54,658 nt of DNA, taken from Chara braunii (lineage: Eukaryota; Streptophyta; Charophyceae; Charales; Characeae). Position numbers and translations under genes: made by a program. Below the pieces are notes generated by a model. That model searched no databases. It saw only the letters and a list, made by a program, of their open reading frames with translations, and had not been told where the DNA came from. Shown piece by piece: positions 10,293 through 21,440 of the stretch (positions are counted from its first letter, which is position 1; every line of letters begins with the position of its first letter). Location of the stretch: assembly GCA_003427395.1 (NCBI GenBank), contig BFEA01000083.1, positions 3,062,148 through 3,116,805 of the forward strand, given 5' to 3'.

Positions 10293-11105
10293 TTAATCTT
10301 CTCTCGACTCCTTGCGCACCAACTGCTTGTTCGTCTCAACTTTTTCTCCTTCCCTTCGTCCAAATGTTCCTTCACTTTCACGTTTTCTCTTCAAATTAGT
10401 CCGTGATTTTTGGCTGTCCTCGTCATTGCTGTAGTATGAAGTTTCCTCTTCTTCATCATTGTTCGCGTCACTGCTTACACTGTCGCTTTCGTGTTGTGTG
10501 CCACTAGCCTCTTCTTCTTTTGAATCCCCTGTGGTCTCTGATTCACTGTCACTGCCCTCGTCGTCTGTTCTCGCATTTTTCTCGGTCTCAGAACGAGAGG
10601 CGTCCTCCATGGATCGCTGTGACAGGTTGTTTTCCGCTCGTGTGCTGCTTTCAACAACATGTGGCCCCCTCAAATCAATTGTTTCGATGTCTTTGTGAAC
10701 TTTATTTACGCTTCGCTTCTTCTTTCATTGTGTTCCTTCGTTGCAAACACATGCAAGTCCTTGATCTGTGAAAGACTTTTTCTTTGGCGCTTTGGGTGGC
10801 TTGCTCTCGCGCCTTGCACGACCCTTTTTTGACTTTGGCGTCACAAGAGGTGATTCCTCCCGTCCTTTCGATCTCTCTCTGTCCGTCCTTGTTGCAGCCA
10901 CGGCAACCAATGCACGCTCCCTGTATATCTCATTCTCCAATCGTCTCTTTGATTTCTCGTTCCCTCTTCGTCTGTGTCTCCGTTTTGCTATCTTCGAGTC
11001 GGACTTGGATGACTTTCTCACGCCTGATTTTTTCTCATTACGCTTGATGAATCTGCTTAGATCCTCGTACTTCGGCCTGGGAGCCATTACCACTCTATAC
11101 GGCAA
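10293..11105 (-). pseudogene. Unknown basic/acidic nuclear-type protein, one in-frame TGA
   Basis: The frame opens at ATG 11105 or, more likely, ATG 11087 (MAPRPKYEDLSRFIKRNEKK). Its first 120 codons are very basic (KIAKRRHRRRGNEKSKRR; SKKGRARRESKPPKAPKKK), with several possible nuclear localisation signals. A TGA at 10727-10725 interrupts it after NEGTQ. The same frame resumes at once as KKKRSVNKVHKDIETIDLRG and runs into an acidic Ser/Glu/Asp-rich segment (DDEGSDSESETTGDSKEEE; NNDEEEETSYYSNDEDSQ), ending at TAA 10295-10293. No frameshift occurs in 813 nt. Alternating basic and acidic disordered segments suggest a chromatin- or RNA-associated protein, but no known domain is visible. It may continue in the frames at 9811-8763 after an intron containing the palindrome block. 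The TGA may come from CGA. Confidence 0.5.
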
Positions 11106-11185
11106 ACATCATTTCAAAGACATGTGTTTTAGGCACCACGGAATCTCCATCATTTTCATATTTTTGCAACACACACCTGTTTACA

Positions 11186-11209
11186 TACACACATACATAC
11201 ACACACACA

Positions 11210-11270
<61 letters not shown>

Positions 11271-11272
11271 AC
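11186..11272. repeat. (AC)n microsatellite
   Basis: AC run with ATAC interruptions at its left end. Confidence 0.95.
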
Positions 11273-11353
11273 AGAAAGAGACGACCCCGGGATCAAATAT
11301 TGAAGTCTTACTATCGTTTCTATCACTCACCAATTGTACGTCACCCTCTCCTC

Positions 11354-11356
<3 letters not shown>

Positions 11357-11387
<31 letters not shown>
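11357..11387. repeat. (TA)n microsatellite
   Basis: Pure TA run between CTCCACT and TTCTCTCACAC. Confidence 0.95.
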
Positions 11388-11389
<2 letters not shown>

Positions 11390-11885
11390 TCTCACACACT
11401 CGTGTGACGCACACATACAATTTATGAATGCAGTTCATCGTTGTCTTTCTTGATGAGCCCTCTGAATATTTCTGCTATCCTATTTGAGGCGAGTACGTTG
11501 TAACCCTTCGTTTCGGCTGCTCATTTTCTCAAGGTAGGTAGTTGCTCCTTTGTCCGTTCGTGAGGGAACATACAAGGTAGCAACTAAGAGACACAAAATC
11601 TTTCATATAGCAAGATCGATAGGGATAGAGGAGGAATTGGTCGGCACAGTAGGATTTGACAAGTTTTATCAAGTCTGCCCGATGGATTTCTACTACAGTA
11701 TTCCCTTCGGATAGTAACACTTTCTACCCCTACGACGATCTAGCATACTTTCATTTCCAAAAATGCTTATTGAAAGCTCCTTAGATAGTTTATGCTATAC
11801 AGTCAAATTTATCCTCAATTGTTGCCTTATTTGCGTAGTAACTAGGTGCTTCGGAAATTGCTTTATGGGTTGCATCCTTACAGCC

Positions 11886-12260
11886 ATGCCACACGGATCG
11901 GGTACTAGAAGGGGAAGAGGTGGACGACAAGGAAAAGCCGCAGAAAAACGTATTGATTTGACAAGGAAAAGAGAGGAGCGGGAGGAGGAAGAGGATAAGA
12001 AATGGGAAGGGGAGCGATTGGGCCGCCATCAGGAAGACTTCCGCGAGTGTACGCCGTCTCCCGGAAGGATGGCTTATTATTCTTATAAGTACGAACAACA
12101 TTACAGCGCTCCACCCCCACGTTTTGAACCACCTCATCGAACTTATCCAATAACGTATTCCTCCCCCTTTTCTTCTATGGCACGTCGACTTGAGCAGTTG
12201 AATATCCTTCCCCTCGACCTGCTCTATTGCCTCCGCCTCATATGCCTGACCCTCCCGTAG
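11886..12260 (+). pseudogene. gag: Element A gag, N-terminal part
   Basis: ATG at 11886 opens a 125-codon frame: Gly/Arg-rich start (GSGTRRGRGGRQGKAAEKR), a charged helix (LTRKREEREEEEDKKWEGER) and a Tyr/Pro-rich segment (YKYEQHYSAPPPRFEPPHR). Past about 12200 a second frame continues proline-rich text (PRPALLPPPHMPDPPVV), so a frameshift probably lies there. Composition and position before the capsid-like frame suggest the disordered N-terminus of gag. No motif proves it. Confidence 0.45.
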
Positions 12261-12796
12261 TGTCTCGAGCCGTTCCGACTAATCATAGGTTATGTATTAC
12301 GCTGGCACTATTATTCCTATGTCAGGTAGAATTATGTAGGCTGATTTCATAACTATTATACAAAGGTATTATATGAAAAAATTTGTTGCTCATCTAGGTT
12401 ATTTCAAAAGGTGCAGGACACCCTCAAAAAGGAAAAAACTATCTTCTACATCTCAAAAAAATGACGGAGGCTGCTTTAGATATTTGAAATCGAAGGGTCT
12501 GCTATGCTTAGGTTAATATAGAAAATTGAGAGACTGGGTGACAACCAGTGAAATGGAAGAGGAAGAAAGAGAGTTTGTATTTTGAAGATGAGTGCGGATG
12601 GATATCAAGACTAATAAAAGAGGCATGAGCATGAGGAAAGTAAAGGGAGAAAGATGGGAAGGTAGAAAAAGTCATTTTCAATGAGACAGAGGATTGTAAA
12701 AGAAAAGATTATAAGCAGTGGAGGTTGTAGCAGAGTGAAAATCGTAAGACTAGAAACGTCCACATCTCGAACAAGTTAAGGAGCGAAAAATCAGAG
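12261..12796 (+). other. Element A, broken coding or leader DNA
   Basis: Purine-rich DNA with stops in all plus frames. Short Lys/Glu-rich open pieces suggest decayed gag coding, but no continuous reading was found. Confidence 0.35.
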
Positions 12797-13669
12797 GTGT
12801 TAGCTATGACATCTGAGATTGTAACAAGAAAGCTACTACTGCAGATCAAGACTTATGTCTGTGTACCACCCAGGCTATCAAACTCGCGCAAGATAAAGTA
12901 TGCTAATGAGAAATTTGAGGTTGAGTTGCCTACCCGAACCGACGGGGGACCAAAAATATTATTGTCGCAAGGTACAAGCGAAAGGGAAGAAAACATCAAC
13001 GCTTGGTGGGGCATTTTAATTGAAGCAGAGACATTTGTGTGGGTAGAAATAGGCCTCACTACAAACGAGGAGAGCATCATAATTCGGCCAACCCTGTACC
13101 TCTCATCATTCCTATGGAGGATGCATGGCATAGAACTGCCAAAGAGGCACAACCAACCCCTCTCCAAATATGTTATAATTACTGGAGCAATCCTTGAGGA
13201 CAAGATCCGAGAGGCAAGTTGGGGTGAATTTAGGCTTGTCATACCCATGATAAAAGCAAAGTGGGCATGGTTTTTTTTTTCCCTACAAAGTTTGTCAAAG
13301 TCACACCATTCCTTACTTCATCCTTGATGAAGTTTTCCGGGGGCAGGTAAATGTAAAACAAGCCACTTTGGCCGCTTAAGCCGTACCGCTCAGAGAGTAC
13401 GAGATCTTAACGCCTCAATTTTTTTACCGTTTGTACTTGGAGAAATAGATCTTGAGCTAGCAGGAAAGAATTTTGATGACATTCTGTTCACAATGAACAC
13501 ATATATCAGAATTTATTTTATGGACCCAAGGTCAAGCTATCGGGAAAAGCTCAAGACAAAAATAAGAGATAAGATATGTATTGATGGTATTCCTATACTG
13601 TTCGGAATGGTATACGACTTTGGGACAGGAAGTTGGATTACCGTAGAAGAAATTGCACTGATAGGGTGA
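12797..13669 (+). pseudogene. Element A, unassigned coding stretch in two frames
   Basis: An open frame from 12797 to 13327 includes INAWWGILIEAETFVWVEIG and LSSFLWRMHGIELPKRH. A second frame from about 13333 to the TGA at 13667 reads KCKTSHFGRLSRTAQRV, RDLNASIFLPFVLGEIDLEL, FDDILFTMNTYIRIYFMD and GIPILFGMVYDFGTGSWITV. The second reads like a folded domain and is free of stops for 112 codons. The position between the gag N-terminus and the capsid is unusual. I cannot name a family. It could be an extra gag domain, an insertion from another gene, or a piece of an older element. Confidence 0.4.
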
Positions 13670-13981
13670 CAGTAGAACAAGTGAGTCATGCAACAGGAGT
13701 TACGATAAAACAAGCCTCGTTTTTGTCTTTCTGAAAGGAGAATCTAAGATAGGGCATGAAAAGGGTACGTAGGAGATTAGTGCATACTGTCGAGGATTAA
13801 ATGAAAAGGGAAAAATGAAGTAGGATTAACAATAAAATACACATACAGTGGATATAATTGTGAAAATATTGAGTTACGGAGAATATCTTTAAGTAAAGGA
13901 AGGCCCATGGGCGACGCCAATGAAGGACAAAGGTCCATAACTTCCGCTGAGATTGCATGACTAGGGGATAGCAGAAATGTC
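13670..13981 (+). other. Element A, no continuous frame
   Basis: Short interrupted frames only; stops in all three plus frames. Confidence 0.4.
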
Positions 13982-14704
13982 AAAAGATCTCAACTGCCAA
14001 GGATAAAAAATTTTCCCTTCAAAGGGGAACGAGTGTCTCACTGGCCGGAATTATTGGAGCAGGTCTTCAACCGGTTGACACCGATGGAAAATTTTGCTCA
14101 ATTATTTGAGTATGTATAGTGGGAGTTCCGCCCTGAAATCGAAAAGATTGTGACTGATGCCCAAGGGAACTGGAATGATTTCAAAAACGAGATGTAACAA
14201 AAGTATAAAATGGGAGATGATTTGTTGACGATCGACCAACTCCACAATATTAATCGGAACGATTTTACTATGATAAGGGCATTTGTGACGACTTTCGAGT
14301 AAATGGTGGAACGAGTTCTGAGACTGTCCGAGGACATGCAATGTGTTATCTTTCTCGAAAAATTTTCAGGTTATGAGACTATGAAACTGACACGTGGAGG
14401 AACGTCGAAGAAGACAACATCGTGGGAGACGATAAAAAGAAATTTGGCCTCTAGGGATTTGGTTCAGGTATTCCACCATCAGGTAAAGATGGAAAAGAAG
14501 AGAAGGAAGGAGGTAGGTGTCATCCAAGGAGCAGATTCCGCTCTAGGAGTGTTAAGTAGTGTAGTAACACAACTGAAGGAATTAAAGGATAAAATGGAGT
14601 CAGAAAAAGTGATGGCGGTGGAACAAGCCACAAACAAAAAGAGATATGAAGAGAGGGGAGAAGAGAGTAACGAAGGGAAAAAAACTGAGTCGGTAGTACA
14701 ATAA
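13982..14704 (+). pseudogene. gag: Element A gag capsid-like domain
   Basis: A single frame runs from 13982 to 14704 with three nonsense codons and no frameshift. It reads LPRIKNFPFKGERVSHWPEL, LEQVFNRLTPMENFAQLFEY, TAG, WEFRPEIEKIVTDAQGNWND, FKNEM, TAA, QKYKMGDDLLTIDQLHNINR, FTMIRAFVTTFE, TAA, MVERVLRLSEDMQCVIFLEK and a Lys/Glu-rich tail. The pattern W..FK.EM..KY followed by D..L..I.R.DFT....F...FE.MVERV is retrotransposon gag-like. The stops fall where Gln is likely (TAG/TAA from CAG/CAA), which suggests C-to-T decay. The coiled-coil-like tail (SSVVTQLKELKDKMESEKV) precedes the next gag segment. Confidence 0.7.
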
Positions 14705-14765
14705 AAAAAGACCCAAAAGCAAAGTCCAGACATCAAGGAAGCAAGGAAGTGGAGGGGGCCAAAAC

Positions 14766-15286
14766 TTGCAACAAGGCGTGGTACCACGTGTACCAGAAGC
14801 ACTAGCCCCAGCATCTCAATTTGAACATTGGTCAGTCGTAGCCCCTATGGGGGATTGGCCTAGATACTACCCCCGGAATCAATGGTCGAGTTTCGGTCAA
14901 ATAGGGATGTATCCAAACTTGCTCCAAATGCAAGAAGCTGGGGCAGGACTATCACAAGGACGAGGAACAAATGTGGATCACCCACATCATGTCCCGCAGC
15001 CACAAGGTAACCAAGGACGTAATCAATTTCAAGGGCAAGGACATGGACAGGGATATGGTAGAGGTAGAAATGGAGGAAGGGAAAATGGTCAAGGAGGAAG
15101 AGGATTCAGAGGAAACGGAAACGACGGACAAGGAGGAAATTGGGGCAATCAAGGAGGTTCTCAGTCAGGAAACTACAATCAGGTGAGTTTCAATCAGGTT
15201 GGACAAGGTTACAATCAGGTTTATGGTCAGGGTTACAACCAGAACTATGGCAGAGGTTTTGGTAGAAATGATCGACGGTGGAACGG
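14766..15286 (+). pseudogene. gag: Element A gag C-terminal Gly/Gln/Arg-rich segment, split by element B
   Basis: Open frame starting QQGVVPRVPEALAPASQFEH and passing into a Gly/Gln/Asn/Arg-rich region (GHGQGYGRGRNGGRENGQGG; GYNQVYGQGYNQNYGRGFGR), a typical nucleic-acid-binding gag tail. Element B begins at 15287, in the codon after GRNDRRWN. The frame is continuous with the segment at 29081 once element B and one copy of the ACGG duplication are ignored, giving the zinc knuckle that gag lacks here. Confidence 0.75.
15283..15286 (+). repeat. Target site duplication of element B, left (ACGG)
   Basis: ACGG directly precedes the LTR terminus TGTC at 15287. The same four bases directly follow the other terminus GACA at 29081-29084. 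Confidence 0.85.
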
Positions 15287-18200
15287 TGTCGACCGGTAGA
15301 AGGGGTCCGCCAGCACGTGGAATTAGCTCTAAGATCCACCCCGTGTCTATCACCCACATGAGACCTATTTTCTGACTCGTACAACCCGCAAAAGGACCAG
15401 GCGAGTACTAAAAAATAAGGTACCAAAACAAGCATAACAAATACTCGGAATAGTAATTCTTCATAGTCTATAATAAAAATCTCAAGTGTTCCTTAAAGCA
15501 TTGCATAGTCTAATTTTAGGCTCATTTTGCTGCTCTGACTCTTCTGATCGGGAGTCTAACCCAGACTCTATGTCCTATTTGGTGTTGCCTGTAGCAGGCC
15601 CGTCTGTTCCGCGGTACGGTACCCGAACTTTCATGCCTAGTAGGCCCGCCTGTCCCGCGGTATGGTACTCGTACTCGTAAAGTCCGAAGCATAACTCTGA
15701 CCCAGCGCTGCTCGAGTTATACCGTTACCTTTGCGGACTAGGGACAAACAGACAATCAACTTTAATTCAAGATAGCAACTCGAAGCACAATGGATCTCGT
15801 GGGGTGTTGGCCCCAACATGATCCCTGGTCCAACATGGTCTCAGTCTCGATTCCGCTGGTTCAGATTCGGTCCCTGGCCCCTTAGCAGTTTGCTAAGTCA
15901 TGCTGATTTTATATTTCTCAATCTTTGTTCCACTGGTATGTGTATTCTGATCTGTATCTCCTAATTCATTTGGTTTGTCTCGTGAAAACTTTCCTCAGTC
16001 CGCAGTAGTAGATGACCGGTTGTCTATTGTTTTACTAATCCATATCTTTCGGTCTGTCTCTGCTGAACTGTTGTTCCATGATAGTTTTTCTCAGTCTGCT
16101 GTAGTTGACGACCGCAACAGTTTGCTGCTAGGTCCGTTTCAAATCCGCAGCAGCGGATATCCTACCCGGATATTTTCGGGTCAGCGGCAATTCTTTACCG
16201 ACTCTTTCCTCGCGGCTATCTCAGTTTCACTCTCGAGTCTGGTTCTCCTCGCAGAGCAGCTGTTTTCCTATTGAGAACGCCGGTGTGGGATCCTGTCGTT
16301 GGAGTCTGACCATGGACTGTCGCTGACGGCTGTACTCTCGTAGAGTTTGCAGATTCCACAAAACCTGATCCAAGTTTCTGCTAGTCAGGGTCGTCGCTGG
16401 GTCTAATGCTTCTGCTGACATGAGTCCGGTTACCAGATTTATGGACACTCATTTCCTTAGTCTCAGTCTCTTGAGTCCTTTATCCCACCCCAGTTTGTTT
16501 AGGCTTGAGCCCGATCTAGGTCTTTGTTGGTTTGTCCAATGCTGTTGCCTTGTTGTGCTTTATGCTTAACACTCATACAATATAGTAATAATGATAACTA
16601 AACTTCCCTTCCCCTCATACCCGTGTCGTTGATGTTGTTCGATCCAGTTCATTGAGGTCAAGTTGCTCCCTAGCTCTTCTAGGTCGGACATTTATTCCCC
16701 CCCCTTGCTCTTAAAGGAAAATCTTTGTGGATAGCGATGACAGTAAGTTAAGTCCTGTTGTTTGCACCTTCAATCGCCTCTTTCTCCAGAGGGCATTATT
16801 CGAAAACTTCATTGGTGTTTTCGGGATCTTCCCTTCAGCAGAGACAAATGCGCATTTCAAATCTATACGGTGTCGGATGGTTTGTTTTTAACAGTTCCTC
16901 TCCATATCCCGCACTCATATCAACACAATTTCGTTCAAAATGAATCTTCAATAGAAACAGGGAAAGGTGCTTTCGCTCTCTTTTGTTCCCTCTTCCCTTT
17001 CCCTTCTCTTTCTCTCCTTAACACCCCCCCCCCTTTGCGCACCCGTGCACACATGCTCGTTAATCTTGTTAATCTACTCATGCGCGTTACAAATTAGATG
17101 AAGAGCATTTGGCTACCTCTCGAGTGTCGTAGTTGCTCCTGCCGTTTTTCCACGCCTAATTCGATCTCCTCGCTCAGCCATTCAGAGCGTTGGGCAGAAG
17201 GCACACTGTGTCATCATCCATTAGGATCGTGGCGACGGATTTCCGTGCCACATTAGTTTCGGTTCGCGCCCACTCTCTCTCTCTCTCTCTCGCGTGCGCG
17301 CGCGCGAACGAGCGAGCATGCGATCGTTCCTCCCCGTAGCAGCTCTCCCCCGCGGGCAGTCCATTTTCCCACGCGTGGCTCGTTCCCCGCACGAAAGCCC
17401 TTTCCTTCTCGCTAACGCCCTTCACTCTGCGCCCATCCGTTTGCAATAATGCATGCTCTCCCTCGAGCTCTCCGCGAGTGTTATGGTCGGTGTTGCAACC
17501 CGTGCTCTTGGGCACACCCCTCCAACTCCTAGCTATGGAGCTCGCCCCTCTATCTCTCTCTTCCCAAAGCGACGTGCGTGCGTGCGATCCTTTGCCTGCT
17601 TTTGCGCACGGTCAGTCCATCTCCATCTCAAGGTTGCTTCCTTAAAAACGAACCCGGCTGCATTTCAGGTCGGATTCATTCGTCCTTTGCGCTAATCTCT
17701 CCGTTTTCGGCATGGCATTGCGCATTTTCTTAACTAGTCTGCGACCCTTCCTTCACACACCTCTCCGTTGGGCAGCGCCCTACTCCCCAATGCACTTCTT
17801 CTCGTTCCTCTGCCCGTCTTCATTTTCTCACTAGCAAGCGCACACTCCAGTGATGATCATGAATCTGGACCACAGTGAGGGCTGGATTCGTGCACCTCTA
17901 ACCGGTACGAATGTTTGTGTGTGCTCGAACATGGATGAGCGGCAAATGTGGTTGGAACCTTTACACTGCGCCCGCCATTTGGTTCTCCCTCTTCCATAGT
18001 GTAGAGCCCTTCTCAACAGTACATGATCTTCGCTTGCAGTGTGGACCCACTGAGCGTCGATTCCAATCCATTTCTCTAGCTATTCAAGTGCTTGTACTGT
18101 ATCCCGCAGTATAAGTTGTGTCGACCCCATAGTATAGATCACTTGCGCCCATAAAGTCGATCTTGAGTATGTGTTGACCCTCAAGGCAATCACTGTGCGG

Positions 18201-19792
18201 GACAACCCCTCCGTGCGCTTGATCTCTTCCAGATTGTCCACTCAGCAACGTCTTCGCACTCTAGGATTCAGCAACCCTCGAGATTCGTACCCTGAATCAG
18301 GACATCGCGTAAGTTCTTGTACGTTGCTAGCAAAGGCTTTCTCTTTGGCCCGTGCATGAACAAAATCATCATGGTGATCAGTTACCGTCCGTTCCATGGA
18401 TCAACGCTCGCGTCCTGCTTCTCGAGATCTGTTCGCAATTAGCTCCGCCGCCGGAACCGTGGGCCCCTTTTCATGTGTAGTCAGAGCATGATTGGTCGGC
18501 CCAAGAATCCTTGTCTGTTCGCTCCCTCATACGTGCAGGGATCGTGTCCCTTCACCGCTCGACGTACCTGTTCATCGCTAGGCACGTGTCCCCCACTCTG
18601 TCCTCTCCTCTTTCCTTCTGCCCTCCCCTCTCGCACCATTCGTGTGAGCTAGCCCTTAGCAGGCTAGCCAACTCGCCTCCTCTCACCAGGCACAAGCCGA
18701 CCATCCCTTGAGCCAGCATTCGTGTCCCATCCCGGTGCGCCTTCCTTGTGTGCATCCCTCGAAGTCCCCCTATCTCGAGCCCAGTTGGGCTTTTAAACTT
18801 TGTCGTCCCCAGTCTCACATGGGACCTAGCCCTCTAGCCTCCCGAAGTGTCGGCCGTTGTCGAGGAAGTTGCAGCGCCCTGATAGCAGTCCTCCACCCGA
18901 ATCTACGCCTGAGCCTGTTTAGGGCTCCGAAAAGTTACTTGCCAAGGAGATCTTTTTGTCGCGTACCGGCCTTTTGCAGCGCCCTGGTACCGCACCTATG
19001 CTCGAACCAAATACCCGGGCCTGCTCCACTACTGAACAGTCACAAGCGAGACCAAGAAATCATCAGTCGGGAATTGCAGCCATTTGGTAGTGGACCTTCA
19101 CCCCCGGGGCTGAATTTAGTGTTCCGGTCCAAAAATCCCCAACGGTCCCGCAATCAATATGTCGGAGGCTCTCGACCCGTCACGAAAAACGAACAATCCG
19201 ACATCCAAATACTCGCGGTACCGCTCCTTCATCGTTCTCGGGCCAGTTTTTGGCCCCCACCATTAAAGTTGCTCTCTCGTCAATCCGAAAGTATCACCCA
19301 ATTTAAATTATTTTCCCAGTTCACGTGTTTTTCACTCGTCCCTATCGTCGGTGCTTTTTATCAACGGTCGGCCGCTCTCCATAGAAACCCCTCTCAAAAT
19401 CGAGTCCTAGCAGTGGCACTCGGAGACGCACCAAACTTCGACGAGAGGCCCGACGCAACTCTTAAGATACATCCGATAATTATATTTCAACGGCGGGCGC
19501 AAGTTCGAATCACTCTTTTAGTGTACCACAATTTAATATTAGAATTGTTTGTTTTTATTAAAATAATAAATCGTCCGGTCATCGTGGAGCCTAGGAAAAT
19601 TCATCCTTTTTGCCATAGCCTCGCCTGAACTTGGTTTTTCCCGTTTCGTCCATTCCCCATCACCCAATCGTCTCTCGCTCGCTTGATCCGCAAGGTGAAA
19701 ACCGCCCGCACAGGCCTATGTGCAAAATTCGACCCTCAACTGTAGACTCTTCAAAGGAAGTAAAGGGCGGTGTAGGGCTTGAATCGCCCGCA
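15287..19792 (-). repeat. Element B LTR (3' LTR in element orientation), 4506 bp
   Basis: Aligns along its whole length with 23011-29080. Landmarks on the plus strand, left to right: ACCGGTAGAAGGGGTC start, AAAAGGACCAGGCGAGTAC, a CT/GC microsatellite at 17275-17310 (short here, long in the other copy), AAAGTTACTTGCCAAGGAG, and TGTAGGGCTTGA near the end. Open frames inside (including one of 306 codons on the plus strand, 18708-19628) are antisense to the element and not conserved in the other LTR, so no gene is called. Confidence 0.92.
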
Positions 19793-19809
19793 GCAGCCCC
19801 CCCCCCCTT
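19793..19809 (-). promoter_or_regulatory. Polypurine tract of element B
   Basis: On the minus strand the bases entering the LTR read GAAGGGGGGGGGGGCTGC: an 11-G run with upstream AA, directly before the LTR start (TGCGGGCG). This is where plus-strand DNA priming is expected. Confidence 0.75.
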
Positions 19810-20540
19810 CTCGACGTCCCCGGCAAGCCATCGAATTTGAGATCGTATGATTATCAAGAAGGAATACATTAATTGGCCGACACCTAATCCATACCCGGTC
19901 AACCCCAAGAAACACATTCCTCTCATAAACTTTCTTTCTTCCATTTGTTTTTCCTACCTCTCTTCCCACCATCGTTCCTTTTTGCTTTCCGCTTTCTGTT
20001 CCCGGCTTGTTCTCTCAACCAATCACGTTTTGCCAGACTTCAGGTAACTTTGAGTTTGTCTTGCCACTTGTGGAAGTAGAACCTACTTTCGCTCTTACAC
20101 TTAGTCGACTAAATCAGTTTGATAGATGTTAAAGTACCCCCTTCTTTTAATATCAGGCTTTTAAACTTTTGAGGTTTCCCTTCCCCGTTAACGAGCGTTC
20201 TTGTTCTCTTCCCCCTCCTTCTTCAGTCAATCAACGCGGCTACCCAGGGAGTAAGGAAAATGTTTGCAAAAACTTCGTCGCACGACATGTTCGAATGGAT
20301 CCCTATCTCTACTAAAGAGCATCATTCACTACTCGAACTATCACAGAGGTCAAATGTAACGAGATAATTCGTTAGGAAAAATAACAGGTCAAGGCTAAAG
20401 TTGCAGCAGTAGCACCAGCAGTGGTAAGTACGAGCGTACGCGGACAATAGGATGAGCAGCAAGATAAAAAAAAGACAGACAGGTTTGTACTCCCGTCTCG
20501 TGTCTCGATCACAAGTTGCAATCCTGCAACCCAATTTCTA
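19810..20540 (-). other. Element B internal region between gag tail and PPT
   Basis: No convincing frame on either strand. It is bounded by the end of the acidic repeat frame (stop near 20552) and the PPT. Confidence 0.5.
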
Positions 20541-20551
20541 GTTCTGACTCA

Positions 20552-21440
20552 ATCCTCGGGACCCTCAGTTTCTGTTGGCGAGACATCAATGTTTAGGCTA
20601 GCATTATCTGTCATATCTTTACTTGGTTCACCACCTATTTCCTTAGCACACACCAAAGTTGCATAGGGATCTTCTTTGCTACTCTCGAACCGAATGCTTG
20701 AAACCCCAATTGTCAGATTATCATTTGCCTTTAGGTCCTCCTCGAACCGGACACTCGATACTTAGAATTCTCTCTGCTTTGCCTATTCCGTTGTCCTCGA
20801 TTTAATGCCAATGTTTATTTCCGTAAAAGTTCGACACAGTAAATTTTCCTCCTCACTCTCATTCGTATATAGGTTCCCCTCAAACCTGATACTCGACACT
20901 CAAATTTCTCCTTGTTTCGCCTCTTGTGTTGTTTCCTTTGTAACGTCAATATTCACCTTCATAGAAGGTCGACAGGATATATTTTTCTCATCATTTGCCC
21001 ATTTTGTCCTTCTCCTCTCATTGATCTCAACAGTTTTATAAGGACTTATTTCTCATCTATCCCGAGACTCTTGTTTTGAAGGGACCTTCAATGATTTCGT
21101 GGTTTTTCGAGGTAGGACACTCCTCTCTCTTCATTTTTTCTAGCTCAACCCTTAGGGCCTTAATCTCCTCGAGCGCTTCTCATTCTTTCTTGTTTAATCT
21201 CTTTTGTTATTCCTCCTCCTCTCTACATCTCCAACGTCTATCTTGAGATCCCTTACCGCCATCCTTCTTCCAGTCGTCACAGTTTTCTCTTTTCCATCCT
21301 CCACTATCTTTTCTTCCTTTACTTTTCTTAGGCGACCTGAACTTTCTTTCATCATCTCCAAATTGTTTTCTAAATCACTTCTAGGTACTTTTTTCCCTAG
21401 TTTCTCCTATACATCAAAAGTAGATAAGATCTGGCATCTG
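20552..21440 (-). pseudogene. Element B gag tail: charged region and 44-46 residue peptide repeats
   Basis: Minus-strand frames after the capsid-like part are Lys/Glu/Arg-rich (FRSPKKSKGRKDSGGWKREN; EALEEIKALRVELEKMKREE), with several stops and shifts. From 21070 one frame holds imperfect peptide repeats. Unit 1 starts at codon 20995 (NDEKNISCRPSMKVNIDV), unit 2 at 20863 (NESEEENLLCRTFTEINI) and a partial unit 3 at 20725 (NDNLTIGVSSIRFE). Each contains a VSSIRFE or VSSVRFE core preceded by AKQGEI or AKQREF. Spacing is 132 and 138 nt, always a multiple of three, which supports former translation. Two units have a stop just before VSS where unit 3 has Gly. The frame ends DVSPTETEGPED. No function is known to me. 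Confidence 0.6.

Noticed and set aside
2643-11105. Firm claim of UGA reassignment
   Set aside because: Only three sites, each explainable by CGA to TGA; other frames in the window use TGA and TGG in a standard way.
10768-11427. 219-codon plus-strand frame
   Set aside because: It is the complement of the basic-protein frame and then runs through AC and TA microsatellites.
11441-11885. 5' LTR of element A
   Set aside because: No block of this region matches the candidate 3' LTR at 37222-38940; no primer site was found before the gag ATG.
18708-19628. 306-codon open frame on the plus strand inside the left LTR
   Set aside because: It is antisense to element B, and the matching part of the right LTR (28098-28607) is interrupted by shifts and deletions, so no coding constraint is visible.
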